From JBBSUQ01 sp038234235 (lineage in GTDB: Bacteria; Bacteroidota; Bacteroidia; Flavobacteriales_D; Crocinitomicaceae), in the NCBI GenBank assembly GCA_038234235.1, contig JBBSUQ010000135.1, positions 1 to 9,204 of the forward strand: a DNA stretch of 9,204 nt, given 5' to 3'. Position 1 is the first letter of the stretch. The number at the start of each line of letters is the position of its first letter. The notes under the pieces are model-generated. The model was not told where the DNA came from, ran no database searches, and was given only the letters and a program-made list of their open reading frames with translations. Position numbers and translations under genes: made by a program. Below are positions 1 through 5,042 of the stretch, one piece after another.

Positions 1-284
1 ACAGTTAATTTTATTTCATAATATAATTCAAATCTTTTGCTTACAATATTTACCAATAGCATAAAAATTTCAGGTTCATCATTCAGAAAAATGGGTATTT
101 TATACTCTACTGTATTTTTAACTAAGAGCACACCATATTTTTTCCAATCCCAATCGGAATCCATAATGTGTCTAAAATAATGAACCCTAGCACATTCGAA
201 ATAACTTAAATAAACTGAATTATTTACGTGCCCCATAGTATCTAAATCGGAAAACCGAACTTGTATTTTTGCTGAAGGAATCAT
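1..284 (-). CDS. Hot-dog-fold acyl-CoA thioesterase (YbgC/FadM-like), 3' end outside window
   Basis: The frame opens with ATG at 284-282 and stays open for 94 codons to the window edge, so the C-terminal part (roughly a third of a usual 130-150 residue protein) is missing. Residues 9-30 carry the family signature VRFSDLDTMGHVNN followed by a YLSYFECAR helix; this is the 4-hydroxybenzoyl-CoA thioesterase type, in which an Asp (here D15, or D13 beside it) lies close to the thioester and the Gly-His-Val-Asn turn starts the hot-dog helix. The family hydrolyses acyl-CoA thioesters in the cytoplasm, usually as dimers or tetramers; the acyl chain preferred here cannot be told. The start codon overlaps the stop of the upstream dehydratase gene as ATGA (bases 284-281 on the minus strand), so the two are almost certainly co-transcribed and probably translationally coupled. 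The family call is firm; the physiological role is not known. Confidence 0.88.
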   Translation of the reverse strand, partial: MIPSAKIQVRFSDLDTMGHVNNSVYLSYFECARVHYFRHIMDSDWDWKKYGVLLVKNTVEYKIPIFLNDEPEIFMLLVNIVSKRFELYYEIKLT

Positions 285-2161
285 TTTTTATCTAATTTTT
301 CAAATTCAGAATTGTTGCTTATAAATTCAGGCACCAATTTTTTCATTTGACGAACCAAATCTTGGTTATTTTGATTGGTAATTAAATTTATGAGCTTATC
401 AATTTCATTTAAAACATCTGCTGAATAATTTAAATGTTTGGCAATTAAAATTTGCGGATGATGTGTAGGAATTGTATTTTCATTATCTGCTAATAACTCT
501 TCGTATAGTTTTTCACCTGGTCGCAAACCAACAACTTTAATTTCAATATCTTTCCCCAGTTCTAAACCACTTAAGCGAATCATGTTTTTAGCCAAATCGA
601 TAATTTTTACAGATTCGCCCATGTCAAACACGAAAATTTCTCCTCCTTTACCCATTGCGCCAGCTTCCAAAACCAATTGGCAAGCTTCTGGAATAGTCAT
701 GAAATAACGGGTAATATTTTCATCTGTTAATGTGATTGGTCCACCAGATTCTATTTGTCTTTGAAAAAGTGGAATTACGGAACCATTGGAGCCCAAAACA
801 TTTCCAAATCGAGTGGTAATGTATTTAGTTTCAAAACGTGAATTGGCGTTTTGGGCGTATATTTCTGCAATTCTTTTGGAACCTCCCATAACATTTGTTG
901 GATTAACCGCCTTATCTGTAGAAATCATTACAAACTTTTCTACGTTAAATTTCCCTGCCAAGTCCACTAAAATTTTTGTACCACCAACATTTGTCTGTAT
1001 TGCTTCTGCCGGATTATTCTCCATCAAAGGAACATGTTTGTAGGCGGCTGCATGAAAGACAACTTCGGGTTTAAAATTGTCAAACAAACGTTGCATTCTG
1101 TCATAATTTCTAACATCCCCAATAACAACATCAAAATTTAAATTGTGGTAAAAGGATTTTAGTTCTATCTGCAAATCATAAAGCGGAGATTCAGACTGAT
1201 CCAGCAAGACTAATAACTTAGGTTCGTAAGCTGCAATCTGCTTTACCAAACCACTGCCTATACTTCCGGCTGCTCCCGTTATTAAAATTATTTTACCCTT
1301 TAATTCTTTACTTATGGCTTGCGTATCAAGATTTATAGCATCTCTGCCCAATAAATCTTCAATTTTAATTTTGTTAATTTGTTTGGTAGAAAATTCACCG
1401 TTTATCCAACTTTTAGGATTTGGAACTTTGTTTACTTTAACATCATGTTTCAGCGCTAAATCTACCAATTCTTTCACCCTGCCATCATTTGGTTTTTGGA
1501 TGGCAATAATAATTTGTGAAACTTCATTTTCTGTTAAGAGTTTTTCCAAATTATCAATATGATAAATTTTCACACCTTCTACTCTTGAACCATTTAGTTT
1601 TTTATTATCGTCAATAAAACCAAGAATTGTGTAGTTAATGCGTTGGTCTTTTTCTATGGTTCTTTTTGTGATTAAACCACTAACGCCGGCACCGTAAATA
1701 ATAATATTTTCGTTTGCTTTTTTACTTTTCACAGATTCCATGTAGATCAACTTAATTGCGAAGCGGGAAGCAATCATGAGAAAAGTTGTTGTCAAAAACT
1801 CGATGAATAGTACAGACATCGGGAATAAAAAATAATTATCGAAAAAATAAAATCTTAGCAAGCCCAAAACCATAAAAAGCAATGAACTTAAACTAACGGC
1901 TAAAAATATGCGCTTTACATCTTCGGTGGACGTAAATCTGATGAGTCCTTTGTGAATTTTAAAAAAATAAAAAACAATGAATCTTATTCCAAAAAATATA
2001 AGAATAGACTTTGATAATATTTCCCATTCCTTTTGAATTAAAGTGTAATCTGCTTTTAAATCGAACCTAATTAAGTAAGCAAATACCAGCGAAAAAAAGG
2101 AGATAAACAAATCTATCATCACAATCATCCATCTAGGAGTACTTGTTTTGGGCAATAACAT
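281..2161 (-). CDS. Membrane-anchored nucleotide-sugar 4,6-dehydratase (PglF/WbpM/CapD family)
   Basis: This 626-residue protein has the full-length layout of the family. Four hydrophobic segments lie at about residues 11-31, 51-69, 85-103 and 111-133. A CoA-binding-like Rossmann domain follows, with IIIYGAGVSGL at 153-163, then a catalytic extended-SDR domain whose NAD(P) motif GAAGSIG is at 296-302. Catalytic-region residues are T415-D416-K417, then M425 and K429 in NVMGGSK. This Met-for-Tyr pattern is that of the large dehydratases such as Campylobacter PglF, which convert UDP-GlcNAc to its 4-keto-6-deoxy sugar using bound NAD; the substrate here is inferred from that. LRPGEKLYEEL at 546-556 is another family signature. 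Such enzymes make modified amino sugars for capsule, O-antigen or glycoproteins on the cytoplasmic side of the inner membrane. Start ATG is at 2161-2159. A minus-strand TATATTTA at 2179-2172 is a 7/8 match to the -7 element but would leave a very short leader. No glycosyltransferase or flippase gene lies in view. Confidence 0.93.
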   Translation of the reverse strand: MLLPKTSTPRWMIVMIDLFISFFSLVFAYLIRFDLKADYTLIQKEWEILSKSILIFFGIRFIVFYFFKIHKGLIRFTSTEDVKRIFLAVSLSSLLFMVLGLLRFYFFDNYFLFPMSVLFIEFLTTTFLMIASRFAIKLIYMESVKSKKANENIIIYGAGVSGLITKRTIEKDQRINYTILGFIDDNKKLNGSRVEGVKIYHIDNLEKLLTENEVSQIIIAIQKPNDGRVKELVDLALKHDVKVNKVPNPKSWINGEFSTKQINKIKIEDLLGRDAINLDTQAISKELKGKIILITGAAGSIGSGLVKQIAAYEPKLLVLLDQSESPLYDLQIELKSFYHNLNFDVVIGDVRNYDRMQRLFDNFKPEVVFHAAAYKHVPLMENNPAEAIQTNVGGTKILVDLAGKFNVEKFVMISTDKAVNPTNVMGGSKRIAEIYAQNANSRFETKYITTRFGNVLGSNGSVIPLFQRQIESGGPITLTDENITRYFMTIPEACQLVLEAGAMGKGGEIFVFDMGESVKIIDLAKNMIRLSGLELGKDIEIKVVGLRPGEKLYEELLADNENTIPTHHPQILIAKHLNYSADVLNEIDKLINLITNQNNQDLVRQMKKLVPEFISNNSEFEKLDKK

Positions 2162-2382
2162 GAAGTAAATGTAAATATAAATCTCAATTTAAGGGTTGAC
2201 ACCTAATAAAATAATTTAACATGAAACATTTAACAATCTATTTTTAAGTTAATTGAAAGGAAAAATTAAATCTATTTTGAAATATCTAGATGAATTGTCG
2301 TTATTTAAATTTATTTCGTGTTTAATTACCGTTATTGAATTTTAAAATCAGTCATTTCCTGAATTTAAAATAATGTGTTGAG

Positions 2383-2390
2383 TATATTTG
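2383..2390 (+). promoter_or_regulatory. Bacteroidota-type -7 promoter element for rsmG
   Basis: TATATTTG matches the TAnnTTTG consensus at every fixed position. It ends 18 bases before the rsmG ATG, so transcription would start about a dozen bases upstream of the codon. No clean TTG sits at the expected -33 distance, so the site is plausible rather than certain. Confidence 0.5.
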
Positions 2391-2408
2391 TAAAATAATT
2401 TCAGAAAA

Positions 2409-3038
2409 ATGTCAGACACATCCCTCATAAAAAAGTATTTCCCGAAATTAGATGAAAACAGTTTGGAAAAGTTGGAAAAATTAAAGGAAGTATATGCCAA
2501 CTGGAATGCGCAAATAAATGTGGTTTCAAGAAAAGACTTTGATAATTTTGTAGTTCAACATGTTATTCATTCTTTAGCAATTTCAAAAATACACAGTTTT
2601 AAAGATGGATTGGATATTTTAGATGTCGGTACAGGCGGTGGATTTCCTGGTTTACCTCTAGCAATAATGTTCCCCGAGTGCAATTTCACATTGGTAGATT
2701 CCATCGGTAAAAAAATAAAAGTGGTTAAGGAAGTCTGTGAAGAATTACAAATAAAAAATATTGAAGCTATTAATGACAGGGCTGAAAATATTAATAAAAA
2801 ATTCGATTTTGTAGTGAGCAGAGCCGTAACTGCAATGCCAATTTTTTTACCTTGGGTTAGAAAAAAATTTAAATCAAAAAGTGTTGATAGTCTGCCAAAT
2901 GGCATTTTATATTTGAAAGGTGGAGATTTAATTGAAGAAATGTCGCCAGTGGAACAATATTATAAAATTCACGATTTAAAAAAGTTTTTTGACGAGGAAT
3001 GGTTTGACACTAAGAAAGTGGTTTATGTGAAGATGTGA
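2409..3038 (+). CDS. rsmG: 16S rRNA (guanine527-N7)-methyltransferase RsmG (GidB)
   Basis: The product is 209 residues, close to the 207 of E. coli RsmG, and complete. It transfers a methyl group from S-adenosylmethionine to N7 of G527 in the 530 loop of 16S rRNA, acting in the cytoplasm; loss of this mark in several bacteria gives low-level streptomycin resistance. Visible landmarks are the N-terminal helical region with NWNAQINVVSRKD at 31-43, the SAM-binding motif LDVGTGGGFPG at 71-81, the acidic end of the next strand at FTLVDS (93-98), the following KKIKVV helix, a DRAEN at 123-127, and the FDFVVSRAV motif at 132-140. These are diagnostic for RsmG. The start at 2409 is the first ATG after a consensus -7 element and has an A-rich leader (TCAGAAAA). 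It stands as a single gene: the unit before it is divergent and the gene after it is convergent. Confidence 0.96.
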   Translation: MSDTSLIKKYFPKLDENSLEKLEKLKEVYANWNAQINVVSRKDFDNFVVQHVIHSLAISKIHSFKDGLDILDVGTGGGFPGLPLAIMFPECNFTLVDSIGKKIKVVKEVCEELQIKNIEAINDRAENINKKFDFVVSRAVTAMPIFLPWVRKKFKSKSVDSLPNGILYLKGGDLIEEMSPVEQYYKIHDLKKFFDEEWFDTKKVVYVKM

Positions 3039-3110
3039 TTTTATCGTTCAGAAAAAGATCGTTGAGTAAATGTTGAGTATTCAGAAATCAAACAAGAAAA
3101 GTTTAATAAA

Positions 3111-3133
3111 AGTTCGAAACCTAACTCGAAACT
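3111..3133. terminator. Possible weak bidirectional terminator between convergent genes
   Basis: AGTTCGA and TCGAAACT can pair as a 7-bp stem with one bulged A around an 8-base loop. On the minus strand the stem runs directly into TTTATT; on the plus strand it is followed by GAATTTT. It lies in the 106-bp gap between rsmG and the convergent unknown gene, where a shared terminator is expected. The stem is short and AT-rich, so this is tentative. Confidence 0.3.
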
Positions 3134-3144
3134 GAATTTTAAAA

Positions 3145-3687
3145 TTAAATATTCAATCTAAATTTTTTCATAAACACATCCCAATCCCACATAAAGTTGG
3201 CCATTATTTCGTCCATTCTTTTTAAGAAAAGTGGATTTGGAACTTGCAATCGTTTAAAATATTCATCTTGAAATTGGTTCAGATCATACTTTACAAAGAA
3301 TGATTTTGACATGGCATAAACCACATTTTTTGATGGATGATTGATGCGAGACATTTGATATTGACAATCTCTAACGGCTTTTTTAAACTCATTTACAGGA
3401 ATGCCATAAATTTGCTCACAATGTTTAAAAATAATTTTCTCTACTTTATCTGCTTGATCCGCATCAAACGTACTTTCTAAGGTAGATAAATTAGCGACTA
3501 AAATAATTAGGGAAAATGGACCATTATCACTCGAACTAAGATTCGGAGAATTTATAAAAGCTGGATCTTCATTAATAAGTGATACAATTTCTGGGAATCC
3601 ATTATCAACAGTATCCATAAGTGCATTTATGAAAATATTCGCTACCTTTTCGTCTGATAATTTTTTCTTTAATATGGAACCAAGCAT
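3145..3687 (-). CDS. Hypothetical protein of unknown function, 180 residues
   Basis: I do not recognise this family. The reading frame is complete, from ATG at 3687-3685 to TAA at 3147-3145. The product appears soluble and mostly helical. It has no signal peptide, no transmembrane segment, no helix-turn-helix that I can identify and no nucleotide-binding loop. It has a basic N-terminal stretch (ILKKKL), a Ser/Asn-rich turn at about 47-56 (NSPNLSSSDN), two cysteines (C90, C108), and an aromatic, basic C-terminus including NFMWDWDVFMKKF at 164-176. Coding is supported by the length of the open frame in AT-rich DNA, by ordinary amino-acid composition, and by a perfect TAnnTTTG element upstream at 3733-3726. 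It is transcribed away from the efflux operon across a 232-bp gap. That position would suit a local regulator, but nothing in the protein shows DNA binding, so no function is assigned. Confidence 0.75.
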   Translation of the reverse strand: MLGSILKKKLSDEKVANIFINALMDTVDNGFPEIVSLINEDPAFINSPNLSSSDNGPFSLIILVANLSTLESTFDADQADKVEKIIFKHCEQIYGIPVNEFKKAVRDCQYQMSRINHPSKNVVYAMSKSFFVKYDLNQFQDEYFKRLQVPNPLFLKRMDEIMANFMWDWDVFMKKFRLNI

Positions 3688-3725
3688 CGCGTTTCTTATT
3701 TATTTCTAGTGACAATAATCGATAG

Positions 3726-3733
3726 CAAATTTA
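3726..3733 (-). promoter_or_regulatory. Bacteroidota-type -7 promoter element for the unknown gene
   Basis: On the minus strand the sequence reads TAAATTTG, a perfect match to TAnnTTTG, 38 bases before the ATG at 3687. This leaves a leader of roughly 30 bases. No clear TTG is present at -33. The element overlaps the first of the phased TTAAG repeats, so a protein bound there would be expected to affect this promoter. Confidence 0.45.
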
Positions 3734-3764
3734 AGAAGGTATTAAGCTCATGTTAAGACTTAAC
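3731..3764. promoter_or_regulatory. Phased TTAAG direct repeats ending in a palindrome; possible operator
   Basis: TTAAG occurs at 3731, 3742 and 3753, each 11 bases apart. The last copy is half of a perfect inverted repeat, GTTAAG-A-CTTAAC, at 3752-3764. Direct repeats at 11-bp spacing place identical contacts on one face of the helix, as in binding sites of OmpR/PhoB-type regulators. The array lies between the unknown gene and the efflux operon and touches the minus-strand -7 element. That it binds a regulator is inference; short AT-rich repeats can arise by chance. Confidence 0.35.
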
Positions 3765-3770
3765 GAAATA

Positions 3771-3780
3771 GTTTATAAAC
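3771..3780. repeat. Perfect 10-bp palindrome in the divergent intergenic region
   Basis: GTTTATAAAC equals its own reverse complement. It sits 6 bases beyond the GTTAAGACTTAAC palindrome and about 140 bases upstream of the efflux adaptor start. It could be part of a regulatory site, but palindromes of this size are common in AT-rich DNA. Confidence 0.25.
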
Positions 3781-3894
3781 GAAGTTTTCAACAATTTATC
3801 TAAGTCTTTCCATACTTCATGTGTAAAAGTTCATCGTTTATCCTTTTATTCTTCTTTTAATCCTAAATATTATGATTGTAAAGAGAATTGGTAT

Positions 3895-3902
3895 TAATTT
3901 TA
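3895..3902 (+). promoter_or_regulatory. Possible -7 promoter element of the efflux operon
   Basis: TAATTTTA matches TAnnTTTG at all fixed positions but the last. A TTG at 3876-3878 lies 16 bases upstream, slightly short for a -33 element. Transcription would begin about ten bases before the ATG at 3920, which would exclude the upstream ATG at 3872 as the start. Confidence 0.35.
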
Positions 3903-3919
3903 CCGTTCAATTTCAGTTC

Positions 3920-5038
3920 ATGAAAAGAAATCAATTAATTATCCTTGGAGTTTTTTTAATTCTCGTAGCAGGAATTTACTTCGCAATTATCAGCAATGCC
4001 AAAAAACCTGTGGATGTTTCTAAAAGCGAAAATAAAACAGAATATGTTGCTGTTAAAGAGGTTGTTAATAAAACTCGAAATGTACAATTGGCATCTTATG
4101 GACAAGTTACACCCAATGCATCACTTGATGTTTCAATGGAAGTGCAAGGAAAATTGACAAGAGGAAATATCACCATGAAACCCGGAGTGAAATTTTCGAA
4201 AGGTCAAATTTTATATAGAGTGGACAATGAAGAAGCTTACTATACTCTAGCTGCAAGAAAAATTCAGTTTTCAAACATGATTTTGAATATTTTACCCGAT
4301 ATGGATTTGGATTTCCCCACTGAGCGCAAGAAATGGAATAATTTTATGGCCGATATAAAACCTGGTGAATCACTTCCTGGTCTGCCAGAAATAAATAGCA
4401 ATAAGGAAAAAATGTTTGTAACCTCAAGGGGGATTTTGGCTGAATATTACAATCTTAAAAGTGCCGAAATAAGATTAGGTAAATATTTTTACGTTGCGCC
4501 GTTTTCAGGAACAGTGATAGAAATATTTTCCGAAGTTGGAGCAATTGTAAATCCTGGTGGAAGAATCGCGACCATTGCTAAAACAGGAGATTACGAGTTG
4601 AAAATTCCAATCAATCTTAACAATTTAAGTAGTTTTAAAAATCAGACTTCTACCATTTTCACAGATGCTACTGGCAATGAAGTTGGAAACGGGAAAATTT
4701 TGAGAATTAGCGATGTTATCAATAAAAACACGCAGAGTGTAGATGTTTATTATTCAATTAAGCCTAAAAAGGAAGTAACGATTTACAACGGAATGTTTCT
4801 CAATGCGAAAATTAATGAAAATGTAACAATGAGTTCCATGACCATTCCTCGCTCTGCTATCAATCAAGGAAAAGTGATGGTTTTGGCAAATAATAAATTG
4901 GAAGAACGAATAGTTACCGAAGTTGGCAGCAAACCAGATTCGGTTTTTGTGACAGGTTTACGAGATAAAGAAATGGTTTTGTATGAACTTATTGAAAGTC
5001 CGGATAAAACCAAAAAATATATTGGTGTAGAAAGATAA
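3920..5038 (+). CDS. RND efflux periplasmic adaptor subunit (membrane fusion protein, HlyD/AcrA family)
   Basis: The adaptor links the inner-membrane pump to the outer-membrane duct. I take ATG 3920 (372 residues) rather than the in-frame ATG 3872. From 3920 the protein opens with MKRNQ and a hydrophobic anchor at residues 7-25, as expected for a membrane-tethered adaptor, whereas the 16 extra residues are not signal-like and overlap a likely promoter. There is no lipobox Cys. Two lipoyl half-motifs flank the hairpin: about 67-106 (including VQGKLTRGNITMKPGVKFSKG) and 186-225 (APFSGTVIEIFSEVGAIVNPG). The region between them, about 107-185, is Pro- and Trp-containing (MDLDFPTERKKWNNF, LPGLPEI) rather than a long heptad coiled coil, a variant I associate with Bacteroidota adaptors. 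A beta-barrel and a membrane-proximal domain follow, with IPRSAINQGKVMVL at 309-322. The permease gene begins 4 bases after its stop. The adaptor role is clear; the substrate is unknown. Confidence 0.9.
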   Translation: MKRNQLIILGVFLILVAGIYFAIISNAKKPVDVSKSENKTEYVAVKEVVNKTRNVQLASYGQVTPNASLDVSMEVQGKLTRGNITMKPGVKFSKGQILYRVDNEEAYYTLAARKIQFSNMILNILPDMDLDFPTERKKWNNFMADIKPGESLPGLPEINSNKEKMFVTSRGILAEYYNLKSAEIRLGKYFYVAPFSGTVIEIFSEVGAIVNPGGRIATIAKTGDYELKIPINLNNLSSFKNQTSTIFTDATGNEVGNGKILRISDVINKNTQSVDVYYSIKPKKEVTIYNGMFLNAKINENVTMSSMTIPRSAINQGKVMVLANNKLEERIVTEVGSKPDSVFVTGLRDKEMVLYELIESPDKTKKYIGVER

Positions 5039-5042
5039 GTAC

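Noticed and set aside
786..1562. Plus-strand open frames of about 80 codons (786-1043 and 1314-1562) within the dehydratase gene
   Set aside because: They are antisense to a well-conserved coding region, have no family likeness and no promoter, and arise from the complementary strand of the real gene.
2162..2408. The 247-bp divergent gap was searched for riboswitches, small RNAs and small genes
   Set aside because: Apart from the rsmG -7 element, a weak minus-strand TATATTTA at 2172-2179 and an 8-bp palindrome ATCTAGAT at 2284-2291, it is featureless AT-rich sequence.
2567..2905. Minus-strand open frame of 112 codons opposite rsmG
   Set aside because: It is fully covered by the conserved RsmG methyltransferase domain, and its translated sequence looks like an antisense shadow.
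2376..3080. TGTTGAGTAT occurs at 2376-2385 and again at 3071-3080, flanking rsmG
   Set aside because: A shared 10-mer is expected many times by chance in 9 kb of AT-rich DNA; the flanks do not extend the match, so it is not a mobile-element repeat.
3043..3080. Short repeats ATCGTTCAG / ATCGTTGAG and GTTGAG after the rsmG stop
   Set aside because: They are too short and irregular for a repeat array, form no stable hairpin and have no U-tract.
3135..3146. Perfect palindrome AATTTTAAAATT at the end of the unknown gene
   Set aside because: It consists only of A and T, would be a very unstable stem, and is likely to arise by chance; the hairpin at 3111-3133 is a better terminator candidate.
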